Shown one piece after another: positions 35,851-48,716 of a stretch of 64,000 nt of DNA (position 1 is its first letter; every line of letters begins with the position of its first letter). The notes beneath the pieces were generated by a model. That model was not told the DNA's origin. It did not search any database and saw nothing but the letters and a program-made list of their open reading frames with translations. The position numbers and the translations under genes are program-made. Where the stretch lies: the NCBI GenBank assembly GCA_019925105.1, contig JAHGAU010000018.1, positions 496,001 through 560,000 of the forward strand. The letters are read 5' to 3'. Origin of the DNA: Niebla homalea (lineage: Eukaryota > Ascomycota > Lecanoromycetes > Lecanorales > Ramalinaceae).

Positions 35851-37179
35851 CTTTTATTATCCACTTTATATATTTTATCTAATAACAGTAATTATGATAG
35901 TTAAAATAGGATTAAAATATTATTAAAACAAAAAAAAATATTTTAATAATATTTGAATTTTTTTTAAAGCTTAAATAACGTTAGATTTATATATTTTCTT
36001 AAATATTATATATTCAATTTATTGAAAAATATAACACGTTTAATTTGCTTATTAAAAAATTATAATATCATTTTCAATAAAAATTAAAACTTAATAATTA
36101 ATTATTTTTCTTATCTAATTCTTTTTATTTTTATTTTGTATCTTTATATTTTATTATTAAATATATTTTATCGGGTTTAATTTTAAATATTTTATTTTTA
36201 TCCGTTTATTATAACGGGAAAAAAATAATATAGAATAAACATATATTTATAGATTTCGCTTTCTTTTATTTTTATAATTTAAATATTATTTTTCGGGATC
36301 AATTAATAAAATATTATATAATTTTTGATATTTAATATTCTAAAATAATTAATTTTTAAAATTATCATCAGATTATTAAAACTTTATTTATTAATATTTT
36401 TTTTTAGATAAATAATGTATAAAGCACTTTTTAAATAATTTTACAATAAATAAATAGTTTTTTAACTATTTTAATTAATTCAATTTTAAATTTTAAGAAT
36501 TTTTTTTAAAATTCATATTATATAATTAAAATTTTATTTTATATATAATAATTATCATATCATAATTTGCTTTGAATTAGGTTTATACTAAGTTAGAATT
36601 TATTTATTTTTTTAATTTTAGTTATTTAATGGTTTATTAGTTATTTTTTTTTTTTTTTTTTTTTTAATTTTCTATTATTCATTTCTTTTTTTTTTAAAAA
36701 TTTTTTAATTTTGTTATTTTATTTTTCTATATATATATTTTAAAAAATTATTTATTATTCAATTTAGGTTTCTTATAATAATTCCTCTTTTAAATATCGT
36801 TTTACTAATATTATCTTTTTAACTTTTTCTTTAACCTATTTTTAATTATTTATTATTCTTATATTTTAATTTATTCTTTTAATCCGATATAAAGAAATAA
36901 TATATTGTTTCTATATCAATATTAATTAATTCAATTTTTGATTTTCTTTATTTAATTAAATTATCTTTAATAAACATAAAGTTTTTTTATTACTATTTTT
37001 TAAAATATTCGTTTATCCTTATAATATATAGTTAAAAATATTAAATTTTTCGGATTTAAAAAATTTTTTACCTTTAACAATAATTAAGTACATTTATATC
37101 ATTAAGAAATAAGTAAAAAAGAAAATAATTCTTTTTATTTATCGACAATTCGTAAATATAATAAACAGAATATATATTA
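35851..37179. other. AT-rich sequence, nothing recognised
   Basis: Strongly T-rich on this strand, including a long poly-T run near 36640-36665. No reading frame or domain identified. Confidence 0.5.
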
Positions 37180-37184
37180 ATTTT

Positions 37185-37356
37185 TGTCAGGTACTGAAAG
37201 TACTGAGGTAAAATGTGGGTGTAACATGTATGATAAGTCAGTATCTAGCTATGAAGGTGGTAAATATAAGTGTGCGCGCCAAGCATGGACGCCCGCTATA
37301 CCCCTTTGGGCTTTAGTATCCGTAAAGGTCTTAGCATACGCATAATATGTATAATA
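37185..37356 (-). repeat. Left LTR of TRIM-like element 1
   Basis: Outer (left) two thirds GC-balanced with GCGCGCCAAGCATGG near 37274-37288; the inner end is mutated (CATACGCATAATATG). Confidence 0.85.
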
Positions 37357-38393
37357 AATATATTATAAAAAAAAAAGACCGTAACGCGTTCGTTGCGACG
37401 GTAAGGTTAAAGTCTTTATTATTAAGAGCGGCTCCGGGGCTAAAGAATAAGTATATCCAACGCCGAATATATTAAAGAACTAAAAAGAATAAATAATAAT
37501 AGCGTATTAACGCCATTTTAAAATTATATATTAAAAAATCGAAAACTATAAGCCGAACAATTATCGTAATCTTACCCGGGAATTAATCATGGTTTTAAGT
37601 AGTTTATAAGTGTATAAATCGCTTAAATCCGTAATCTTCATAGTTTTATTAAGTCGGGTCTTATTTACGTACAGAGTAAATAATTTAACGGCTATAAGTA
37701 ATTCATATAAGCATAGTAAGGTTTCAGCTATTATTTGATTAATTTATATATACCTCTATTAAAGGGACATATATTTAATTTATAATTTTTTAAACTTTTC
37801 GGGTAATATCTTTTATAGTTTTATGGAGTTCCTCGTTATCGTCTTTAACCGTATTTCTATATTTATCTATTATGGATATATATAGCTTAATTAAGGGCTC
37901 TTTCTTATACTTAATTTAAAATAAAAATAATAAAGTAAATTTATGGTAGAAGTTTTTAAGTATTATAATAAATAAAACCCGTAATAATAATACTTTAACG
38001 GAGGGTATTATTAACGCAGTTATTAACGATTTGAGAAACGCGAATCGGATATAAAAGTCTTATATAATAAGGTAAGGCTTTAATAAGAAGCTTAATAAAG
38101 CTATGAATAAAATAAATAAAATCTTAAATCTTATAAATAAGATTTAAAATAGGAGTAATTTAGTTAATTTAAGAATTAATAAATATAATAATATTAAAGA
38201 TAATATAATCAAGCTAGCTAAGGCTGGTAATATAATAGTTAAAGGTATAACGGTAAGATATTTAATTAAAGACTCCGCTTAATATAAAGATTAAATAAAT
38301 AAACTATAACGTAATTACCGTTAATAATAGGGTATTAAAGGTTATATAATATCTATATTAAAGGCTTAGATAACTGAAGCTATTACTACTATT

Positions 38394-38565
38394 TATTAGG
38401 TACTAAAAGTACTAAGGTAAAATGTGGATATACTATATATAATAAGTCAGTATCTAGCTATAAAGGTGGTAAATATGAGTGTACGCGCCAAGCATGGACG
38501 CCCGCTATACCCCTTTGGGCCTTAGTGTCCGTAGAGGTCTTGGTATGCGCACAGCGCACATAATA
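38394..38565 (-). repeat. Right LTR of TRIM-like element 1
   Basis: Inner (left) part mutated, outer (right) part preserved (GGTATGCGCACAGCGCACA): the mirror image of its partner. Confidence 0.85.
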
Positions 38566-38570
38566 ATTTT

Positions 38571-40339
38571 ATATTTATTAATTAATTTTAAAAATATAAT
38601 TTCTATAATGGTATATATACGGATTAATATATAAAATTTGACTGTTAATAATTTACTAATTTTTTATATAGACTTTTAATATTAAAGAATTATTAAAAAG
38701 AACGTTTATTATTTTATTTAATATACGTTTTTAAATATCATTAATAAAGATGATAAATTTCATATAAACCATAATACTCGCTTTATAATTTTTTTTCTTA
38801 TTACCGGTATATTTATTATTTAAATTTTTTTAATTTTTTTCAAATATTTTATCGAATTTTTATAATAAAATATTAATATTAACATTATATTCTTTTTCAT
38901 TATTAATTATTTTATTAAGATTTATTATTTTTATTCTTTAAAAAAAGTGTTTTTCCATTTTTAAATAATTTTAATTAATACGTTTTTTTCATTAAGTTCC
39001 TTTTTAATGAAGTTATTTATTAGCGTAACTTTTTTATCCCCGTTTCTTAAAAGATTTTTCGTTATTTAAATCTTTTTTATAAGGTATTTAAATAAAATCT
39101 CCCTTCCGTTTTTCATAACCGGCGCTAGTCATAATAGAACTACTCATACGCACCACCTGTCCTTCCCCGTTTCCCATTTAGTCAGCCAGGTTTTTTTTTT
39201 GTCGCCCTTTAGGCACCTCCGGTAATATCCTCTTAGCAGATTTAATAGGCTGACCTTTAGGTCGTTTTTGTGGGTCCTCCGTCCGTAATTCTCCGGCTTT
39301 TTTATTTATACGTTCCCGCTTAATACTTAATTATAATTAGGGTCGAAATTAAGCGCGGATTTATACTAATCGTAATTCCCTTTTCTCTTATAATACGTTT
39401 ATTTGGGTAAAAAACTCATCGCCCGAAAAACATTAGAACCGAGAAATATGCTTGAATTTACATTTAAAAAAACCCCTTCAAAATAAAACAAGCTTATTGC
39501 TTATATATATACGAATGAATTAACAATTTATATCCTTAAATAAAAATAATAATAATATTCTTATATAAGCTCCGCTTTAATTTTATTCAAAAAATAATTA
39601 AGAACTTCCATTAAATCTTATCTTTTTAAATTTTCTAATATTTAATAATTAGTTTCGTTTTTTTCCTTTAACGGATTTAACTTTTTAATACGTTTTACCG
39701 CTTAATCCTTATTATCGATTTTTTAATAATCGTAAAAGTTGTTAATTTATTCAATTAATATTTTTAATAAGCTTTTAATTAATTTTTTAATTAGGTATTT
39801 TTAATAATCTTTTATTTCCTTTTACTTTATACGTTATTGTTGATTAAAAAACTAGGTTTATTATTCCTCCGTTACTTATATTACTATTTCACTATAATCG
39901 ATAAAGTTTCGTTGTTTTTATTAATTATAAACTTTATTACCGAATTTAAAACTAAGGATTAAAAATAACGGTTTATTTTAATCTTTGTTTATTATTATTT
40001 TAAAATAATTGATTTACTCGTATAAATAGCTTTTACGATAAATAGCTTTTAAATAATAAGTATATCCTTTTTAATTTAATTATTCATAATATAACAAAAC
40101 GTCCTAATATTATTCTTTATTATTTTAATAATAAAAATAGTCGCCCTCATTATATTTATTTATATCTTAAAACCGTTTTAAATCCTTAAATTCCGCGGTC
40201 TATAAAAGATACATATTTTAACTATTAACTATCAAATTTACTATTAGTGGCCTCCGGATTCCTGGTATTAGGGCGTTGGGGGTATTGGGGCGTTGGGGGT
40301 ATTGGGTCCCTATAAACTTAAATAGTATTTTTTTCCAAA
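38571..40339 (-). other. Degenerate sequence with a coding-like GC-richer patch
   Basis: Mostly T-rich. At 39110-39440 the minus strand contains an almost uninterrupted stretch reading RTEDPQKRPKGQP, then IKSAKRILPEVPKGRQKK, before a stop. This is a basic segment that could be the tail of a transposon protein; I do not recognise it. A short GGGGTATTGGGGCGTTG duplication lies near 40272-40310. Confidence 0.35.
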
Positions 40340-40344
40340 TAAAT

Positions 40345-40518
40345 TGTCACGGATGCATGCCAGGCAAGCAAGGCATGGCCATGCGCAACCCGAGCAAGCC
40401 ATGCACTAGGGCCAAAAGGGGTATAGCGGCTTGGCGTATTACTGTATTTCTCGCACTCAGCTAGCTAGATAGCAATCCAGGCAGTTACCACTCCATACCC
40501 ATCACCCATACCGTGACA
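40345..40518 (-). mobile_element. Solo LTR, family S1 copy 1
   Basis: 174 bp, TGTCACGGATGC...ATACCGTGACA, with perfect 5-bp duplication TAAAT (40340-40344, 40519-40523). GC-balanced, no RIP. It shares the end block AATCCAGGCAGTTACCACTCC with 47404-47554. In reverse complement it shares CGCTATACCCCTTT and the GCGCCAAGC-type core with the LTRs of TRIM-like element 1, so it is related to them in opposite orientation on this strand. Confidence 0.85.
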
Positions 40519-40523
40519 TAAAT

Positions 40524-43500
40524 GACTTTAAAACTTAATTAAGCCTTACTTGTATATTGTTTATTACCTTTTTATAATTTATGCTCCTATTTTCTTTAAT
40601 TGAATATATAAAACTCGATAAATTTATTATAAATGTTTTTTAATTCTTTTTTTAAATCGTAAAAGAAAAACTTTTTATTAAATAAACAATACATTTAAGA
40701 ATAATAATATACACCAAAATATAATAAAAAAAACTTTAAAAAACTATAACTATTTATATATTCGTTTCCTTTTTAAATCTTATTGCTAAATATTATAGCG
40801 ATTTCCGAAAAATTATAACTTTTTTTATTCAAAATTTTTAAATTTTCATCCACTTTATTACTTTTAATTCGTTTTTATTTAAAAATTTTAAATATCGTTT
40901 ACGCAACGTAAATACTCTAAAATAATTATTATAAAAAACATTAAAAATCGTTATTTTATTTATTCTTTTGAATTTATATAAAGGTTTATATTTGTTATTA
41001 AAATTTTTAATAACAAATAAGTTAATTCATAAAACTTAAGTCTTTTAATTTTTAAAATAAATTCTTATTTTGTTATTAATTACTTTTTCTTTAACAGGTT
41101 TTACTTTTTTATTCCTTAATTATATATCCTCTTTTATTAAGATTTTTTCTTATTTAATTTTTTTTTTATATATATTTGATTATTTTCTTATTTTCTTATA
41201 AATTTAAATATTTTTTTATGATTATTTTATTTACGAGTAGCGGTATTTTAAATACTTTTTACTTAGAATTTTAGTTATTATAACTTTTAAAGCCCTTTTA
41301 TTGTTAAACTCCGGCCAAATTTTATAAAGAATCTATATTAATCAATATTTAAAATATTCGATATATTAAGAGTTAATCCTTAATATAATTTATTCTTTAA
41401 TATTAATTTAATTAATTTTTTTCTTATTCTTTCTATAATATTTTCTTAAACTTTATTATTGTTTTTAATTATATTAATCAATTTGTATAATAAATTTAAA
41501 ACTAAAATAATTCTAATATTTATATAACGGAAAAAATCTTTTATTACGTTATTAATAAAAACCTTAATAATATTTATATATACAATTATTAAAATAAAAT
41601 AATAATCTAAGTATTTTCTCAAAATTATAATATTTTTTATGCTAAAAATAATTTTATATAAAATAACTATATAAAACGAATAAAATAACTTACAATTTAT
41701 AATATTAAATATATATATATATATTTTATTTCTTTTTAGATAATATGATAAAATTAAATAAAGTTTTTGTTTTGATTAAATTTAATAAAACGTTACGTAA
41801 TTTTAAATATATTTAATTTAAATATATTAAATATCTTTATATATAAATTATAATGTTTTTTGTTCTATTTGGTTAGTACTATTTATATTATAACTATTCA
41901 ATTATAAATTTTATAAAAAGTATTTTATATTATTATAAATAGTTTTTAAAATTAACGATATTTTTTTTTTTTATAAAAGAAAGGATTTAATAATCTTGAT
42001 ATTAATAAAATAGTTAATTCTTTATTAAACTACAATTATAATTAATTAAATATTTACCGAATTTAGTCTTTTATATTGTATTTTTTTTAATTTCCGGTTT
42101 ATTTTAAATTATTAAACAATATTTATATATGGAATATTTTTTTTATAACAAATTTTTCTAAATATTAAGTTTTTAATGAATATTGTAAGCTCGTAATTAA
42201 ATCGTATATCTTTTATAATTTTGTTGCTATTTTTAATATTATCATTTTTATTAGCGTTACTTAATTTTATACTTTATATAAATAATTTCTTTTTAATTAT
42301 TTTTTAAATCTATAATATATTCGGATTTAAATTCCTCTTTTTTTTTATGTTTTCTTTCCTGTAACTTAAAATAATGAGTTTTTTAATTAATTATTTATAT
42401 ATCTTTATATTTTTTGATTCTTTTTTTTCTTTTTATTTATTAGTTTTTAAAACTATTTTATTATTTTTATATTTAATTATTTTAAATGCGATTTCTTTAA
42501 TAACCTTTTTCGGTTTATAATTTAAATCCATGTTTTTATTATTTTCTTTTTAAATATATATCATCCGGATATAAAGCTATTTCAATTTATTTATATATTA
42601 AATAAAAACATTTTTATAATAATTAGAATTTATAAATTTTATTAATAATTTATAATTAATATAAATCGTTGAAACCTTTTTTATGTTTAATATACATATA
42701 TATTTCTCTCTGAATATTACGATAATAAAAAGCTCCCTTTTATATATATTATAATTATTTTGAATTTTATGAAATATAAAAAAGTTAAAAATAAATAATG
42801 ATATTTAATTATTTTATGATTAATAAATATAATAGTTTGCGTTTATATTAAATATATCCGTATAAATAAATATCAAAAACTTTAATTTTTAGTTAAATAA
42901 AGTTTTAATAACAGTTATAAAATATTAAATCAATTAAGAAGAAGTCTTTTTTATTTATTTTTGATATTATTTAACGTTTTTTTATGATTTTTATAAAAAA
43001 AGAAAAATCGGTATAAATAATTAAACTCTCTTTGTTTTATTTTAATAATATTTAAATAAAAAAATTTACTTTTATTTTAAAATATAAATAATTTGAAATT
43101 TTTTTTTATTTAATTTATATATTTTTTTTAATTTTATAATATTTTTTGAAAGCTTTAATAATATATATACTAATTGTAAATTAATTAAAAACAAATGTTT
43201 TAATTATAAGTTTTAGAATTTTTTTTTAAAAAAAACGAACTGCTTTTCTTATATAATATATATTTTAAAGACTTTTAAAATAAAAAACTATATTAATAAA
43301 ATTATATTTGTTTTTGAAAATAAAAAAACCAATTCAAAAATAACTTTTAATATAATATTCATTAATTTAACAAACACAAAAAGAAAACTATAAATTCTCT
43401 AAAATATTTTTATTAACTATAGTTATTTTATTTTGAATATATTAGATGTTAAAAAATATTCGTCGTTTAAATATATTCTTACCATTTAATATTTATATTT

Positions 43501-45263
43501 TATATTACTTTAGAAATAAATAATATAAAAGAAAATCTTTGATAAACTATAAATTTTATTTATTAATTTTATATAAATTATTAACGGTTCTTTATATATA
43601 AAAAATAATTAAATATAAATTTAAGTTCGAATCTATTTTCTTTTTTCATTAAAATTAAATATACATCATAAAAACTTACTTTTTTATTTTTAATAAATAT
43701 TTTTTTCTATATATTATATTTAAGTTTTTATTATATAATTAATTATAATTATTATTTTTTATTATTTAATGATCGTTTTATTAATATATAATAAAGTTTA
43801 AATCCTGTTTTTAATATAACCTTATAAAAAAAATCCTTTATTAATATTTCAGCGATTTTTTGACGTTTATATTATAATCTATTTAAAACAATAAAAGGAA
43901 ATTCAATTTTTTTTTATTATTTAAAATAATTAAATTAAATATGATATTCTTTTTTTTTTAATCCAAGTTCGTAATTTTTCTTAAAATTTAAATCCATTAA
44001 TCTTATATTTTTTTTTTATTTATAAAAAATTTAAACTAAATCAATTCTTTTATTCAAATATTTGCGTTTTTTTATTAAAAAGCCGGGTTTAATTCGTTTT
44101 TAGTATGATAAGCGTATTGTATATATATTTTATATTCATTTAATATATATTATATTAATAAAAAGAAAGTTTTTAATATATAATTATTAATTATTAATTC
44201 TTTATATTAATAATTATAATTTTTATTAAAAATATGTCAATATATAACTATGTTTTTTTTTCTTTAATTATTTTTATAATATTTTATTAAACCGGTTTCT
44301 TATCATTATTTTAAATATTATTATGTTTTCAATTATTCTTCAAGTTTGTATAATTTTTTTTTATTAAATATGGTTCATTAAGCTTCATTATAATTATCTC
44401 CTTTTTATGTTTTTTGATATTTTTTTTAGCGATTAAGAATGATTTAAAATATTAAATTATTTTTTTATTTTTATAATTTATCAACGGCTTTTTAAACCGA
44501 AATATTTTTTTATTATAAATTGAGTTTTTAAAAAAATTTTCAAATAACGGTTAATTAATTAATATTTAACATGAAACTTCATTAATAAAAGATCAAAATC
44601 AAATTTTATTTAAGTTTATTTTAATTGTTTATTTAATATTTATTATAAGCTTGCGATTTTTAAATATTTTCATTTTTAATGTTTTTATTTCTTTTTATTT
44701 CTTTAATTTCTTTTTTATATTCTAAAAAGCGTTTTTTCTCTATTTAATTTAATCAATTCATTATTTAATCGTTATATCATTATTAGTTCCTTATAAACCT
44801 TCGTTTAATTTTTTTGTTTTTGGTTTTCTTTTAATATTATTTAAATTTTTCCGCTTTTTTTTTTCTTTAATAAACGAATTTATTTTTTTACTTTTCTTTT
44901 TAATTTTTGATTAAAGAATCTTTGAAATTAACTAAACCTTTTAAACTCTGTTTTTTTTATATTATTGGAATTATTATTATAATTTTTTTGGAAAAGTTTT
45001 TATTCTAATTTTTATTTTTATTCTCTTTATTCAATAAATTTTTTTCTTCTTTTTTTAAAAATTATTTTATACGTTTTATATATAATATTTAATATTCTTT
45101 TTGCCGTATTTTTTTTATTCAAAGTTTCAAAAAACAAACACTTTTTGTCAAAATGATATTATTAATTTATAATAATTTATTTTAGGTTTTAAAATTATTT
45201 ATTATTAAATATAATTAAAATAATTTTAATAAAATATTCTAATTCAAATTATTTTTAACTATT
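40524..45263. other. Long T-rich unidentified sequence
   Basis: About 4.7 kb without open frames. T exceeds A on this strand over long distances. In the RIP-mutated plus-sense elements here the sense strand is A-rich, so this could be a decayed minus-sense element. Reading the minus strand gave Lys/Asn/Ile-rich fragments but no conserved motif. Confidence 0.4.
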
Positions 45264-45370
45264 ATAAATGTTAGAGAATTGGGTGTTTTGGTGGTCTTTA
45301 GGGACACATGGTGTGGTGGATACATTGCTATGGACACATACGTGTACGTATAGAATTACCTAGATAGCTC

Positions 45371-45528
45371 TGTCACGGTTCCCTGCCTACTGCTCCCAGG
45401 CCTTCGGCTATGTTACCGTGCTGGGACTAGTGGCTTGGCACTTATTTACCTTTATAGACGGACCTGTACCATAGACACCCTGATAGCTATTATTCCATAG
45501 CTAGACCTTATATATTAGTTCCTTAATA
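45371..45528 (+). repeat. Left LTR of TRIM-like element 2
   Basis: GC-balanced at the outer end, AT-shifted at the inner end; core TGGCTTGGCA at 45431-45440. Confidence 0.9.
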
Positions 45529-46740
45529 TAATAATAGTTATCCTTCTATATCGCGAGGTTAATTATAAACCTCGTATATAGTTATACTTTATTAAAACAA
45601 TATTATTAATTAGTTAACCGGCTAGAGTAATCGGGTTATTATAAAGTAAAGCGTATATAGTCAGTCAGTAAGCCGTATAGTAAGTACGTTATCACGAGCC
45701 TATAAAACGTTAATAGCTATAGGAACTAAGAGCAGAGACCCCTATAGGCCGAAGTGGTTAAAATTAAGTAACGGTTAATATCAATAATAATTAAGTTAAT
45801 AAAAGTTAAAATAAAAATAAAAATAAGGATAAAAATAAGGATAATTAAGTTAAGAGAAGAACGTTTAAGACGATACCGTAAATAGGCTTATTATTAAAAC
45901 TTCCTTAAGCCGTGTAACGAGTACGTACTTAATTACCCTACCCGTAATATAAGGTATTAATACTTTAAATTTTCAACTTCATAAATAAACTTATTGATAA
46001 ATTAATAGATTGATATTTAAATAAGTTATTAATTGATTAATAAGCTTATTATGAAGGTATTTAATTTCTTAATTAAATTAAGTAAATCGATTTCTGATTT
46101 TTATCTTATAAAACTTACGGTAAATATATTATTGATACGTTATAAGCTTATAAGACGTTAATAACTATAGGGCCCTTAATAGGGTAGCTTATAGGCCGGA
46201 ATAATTAATAACTGGATGGATAATTAATATTAATAATAATACGGATAAGGGTAATATTATAAATAAAATAAAAGCAAAGAAATTATATTTATAAGTATGA
46301 CGACGGTATTAAAGGTAAGAGCTATTATTACGGCTTTAGTTTACCTATATGGGGTAAAAGTTACTTAGCCGGTTTATTTACGGGCATTTCGTTAATTACT
46401 TTAATTTTATAACGGCGTCCATAGTAATAATTACGTACTTAATATACTTAATATTAAACCGCTTTAAGCGAGGGATATACGACTCGGCTTTACCCCGGAG
46501 ATTACGTTAATCGACTTAATTTAAATTGATTTTTTTTTACTTTTATAATTGGTTTTTTTACCTTTTTTTAGGAACTTTTTCTTAATACCCGGCTTCCTTA
46601 ACCTTTACCACTTAACCACCACGCTTATTAAAGGTAATATTGGCACAATCGGTGGTTTTTTAAGGCTATACCTAGGTCCGATAAAAGGGGTTTTAATATA
46701 AAAGGCTCGCAGGAACTCACCGTCGTAGAGGGGGGGGTAG

Positions 46741-46902
46741 TGTTACGGTTCCCTGCCTATTATTCCCAGGCCTTCGGTTATATTACCGTGCTGGGACTAG
46801 TGGCTTGGCACCCACTTACCTTCATGGACGGACCTGTACCATAGATACCCTGATAGCTATTATTCCGTTCATAGCTAGACCTCATACATCAGTTCCCTGA
46901 CA
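46741..46902 (+). repeat. Right LTR of TRIM-like element 2
   Basis: Starts TGTTACGG (C to T), ends unmutated; core TGGCTTGGCA at 46801-46810. Confidence 0.9.
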
Positions 46903-46989
46903 AGCTCGTCCGTCCGCAGGACAGATGCATTATCAATCATAGGTTTACCATACAAATAACCACTCACTTTGCGGTGTTCTACCAATAAA

Positions 46990-47398
46990 CGTATAAATTA
47001 AATATATAAATTTCAATATATATATATATATTAAATATAATTTAAATTTATAAAAATATGGAATCGCTATTTATAATTAATACAATAATATATTTCATTT
47101 TAAAAAATTTTAAAACTTAATTTTTTTCATTTTTATTTTTTTTATTTTTAATTTTTTTTAATTTTTATTATTTATTAAATTTTTTTTTTATTAAATTGAC
47201 TTAAATTAATTAATTTCCGATTTTAAGTCCGTAACGTTAAGCTAAACCTATATATATTAATTAATTAAAATACTATTAAGTTTTTATTCCGTTTTTATTA
47301 TAACTAATTTAAAGGTTTCTTTAAATTAATAAGTAATTATAATTTTTATAATATAAATTGGTTTTTATTTATTAAATATAAATAAATCCTTTTTTAAG
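46990..47398. other. AT-rich spacer, nothing recognised
   Basis: T-rich, no frame or repeat boundary. Confidence 0.5.
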
Positions 47399-47403
47399 CT
47401 TTT

Positions 47404-47554
47404 TGTCACGATGCAGACACTGCAGACCCATATTAGGCATAGCGTTGGGGCCTAGGGCTGTAGCTGGCTTGGCGCACCCATATATCTAGCATTTTCCGTC
47501 CATGGTTGGAATCCAGGCAGTTACCACTCCACCCACTGACCCCATACCGTGACA
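47404..47554 (-). mobile_element. Solo LTR, family S1 copy 2
   Basis: 151 bp, TGTCACGATGCAGAC...ATACCGTGACA, perfect duplication CTTTT (47399-47403, 47555-47559). Its right third is nearly identical to the solo LTR at 40345-40518; the left part has diverged. Contains GGCTTGGCGCACCC near 47466-47479. No RIP. Confidence 0.85.
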
Positions 47555-47559
47555 CTTTT

Positions 47560-48500
47560 TATTAAATATATTATTATTTTGATCTATATGTTTTATAATA
47601 TATTTTAAATATTATCATTTATTTTTTTATTTATTGTTTTATTAATTAGGTTAATAATCTTTCTATATTTAATTTGTATTAAGTTTAATACGTTTCTTAT
47701 TAATATACTAATTTCTTTATAAAAATATAACTTTACTTAATTAATTAATAATATTTGATAATTACTTTCATTTTATATCTTGTTGTTTTTATTTTTTATT
47801 TTTTTTACACGAATTTAGTATTTTTGTTTATTCATTATTATGTTCTATTTTTTTATTCTTACAATTTTAAAGACTATATTTACTTTATAGTTAAGGTTAT
47901 TTTTTGAATTTTTTTTTTATTATTATAATATATTTATAATTAAGTGCTATTTTATTTTTATTTATTTTTTTGAAAATTATATTCCCATTTTATATTGACG
48001 TTGAAATTATTATTATATTTATTATGAGTTTTAATGAAAAGTTAAAAACATTTAATTTAATTATAAAAAAAAGCTTATATATATTATTTATTTTTATTTC
48101 TTTATATTTTTAGTTTTTTTTTATGTATATATTTTTTTTATAAAAATAAAGTTTTTTATATCACAATTTATTTAATATTAACTTATATTATTATATAGAA
48201 AAGTTCTATAATATTAATGATAAATAAAATATAATTTTATATTAAATAATTCAAAATTATTAGTTTATAAATTCTACGATTTTTTAAAATAAAAAACTTT
48301 TTAACTTAAATCATAATTATTTTTAATATTTAAATTAATATATAATATTAAGCGTTAATTTTAAAAGATTAAAATTAATTAAAAATTAATTAATAATATT
48401 TCTATTAAAAGATCTTTATTTTTAATTATTCTCTATTTATATTTATTTTCTATCTTTATTTATTCTAATAATATTTACGTATTAATCGCTTATATTGAGG
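47560..48500. other. AT-rich sequence, nothing recognised
   Basis: T-rich, no frame or domain seen. Confidence 0.5.
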
Positions 48501-48505
48501 ATAAT

Positions 48506-48711
48506 TGACAGGAGCACGTATGGTGGTAATTGTATGATTGAACGATTAGAAGAACAAGTTTCCTCTCAGCTATCTAAGTGTAGGCCGGGGTTAAGGATTA
48601 ACCCCGGCTACTAGTAACTAATGCTATATACATAATACTAGTCCCAAGAGGGAAGTCTGTCTAGATAGAGTTAATGTACCTATGTACCATGCTCATGACA
48701 GTATCCCAACA
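48506..48711. mobile_element. Solo LTR, family S3, with internal hairpin
   Basis: 206 bp, TGACAGGAGCACG...TATCCCAACA, perfect duplication ATAAT (48501-48505, 48712-48716). GC-balanced. A strong hairpin GCCGGGGTTAA / TTAACCCCGGC lies at about 48584-48608. It has no relative elsewhere in the window. Confidence 0.8.
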
Positions 48712-48716
48712 ATAAT

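Larger units (their letters stand above)
37185..38565 (-). mobile_element. TRIM-like non-autonomous LTR element 1
   Basis: 1381 bp with 172-bp LTRs (37185-37356, 38394-38565) and a perfect 5-bp duplication ATTTT (37180-37184, 38566-38570). The LTRs start TGTCAGG (left) and TATTAGG (right); differences are transitions. The reverse complement beside the right LTR reads TAGTAGTAATAGC, resembling a mutated TGGTAGCAATAGC primer site, so sense is probably minus. The 1.04-kb interior has no recognisable protein. Confidence 0.85.
45371..46902 (+). mobile_element. TRIM-like non-autonomous LTR element 2
   Basis: LTRs 45371-45528 (158 bp) and 46741-46902 (162 bp, one 4-bp indel) with perfect duplication AGCTC (45366-45370, 46903-46907). 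LTR ends are TGTCACGGTTCCC...TTCCCTGACA; the left copy ends TTCCTTAATA by transitions. A polypurine tract (GTAGAGGGGGGGG) precedes the right LTR, so sense is plus. The interior of about 1.2 kb has no recognised protein. Confidence 0.9.
45269..46984 (+). mobile_element. Solo LTR, family S2, split by TRIM-like element 2
   Basis: TGTTAGAGAATTGGG...GGTGTTCTACCA flanked by ATAAA (45264-45268, 46985-46989). Subtracting the inserted element (45371-46902) and one copy of its AGCTC duplication leaves 179 bp. GC-balanced. Orientation is assumed from TG...CA ends, which are symmetrical, so strand is uncertain. Confidence 0.75.

Noticed and set aside
40276..40464. 62-codon plus-strand frame
   Set aside because: Overlaps the start of a solo LTR with exact target duplications; not a gene.
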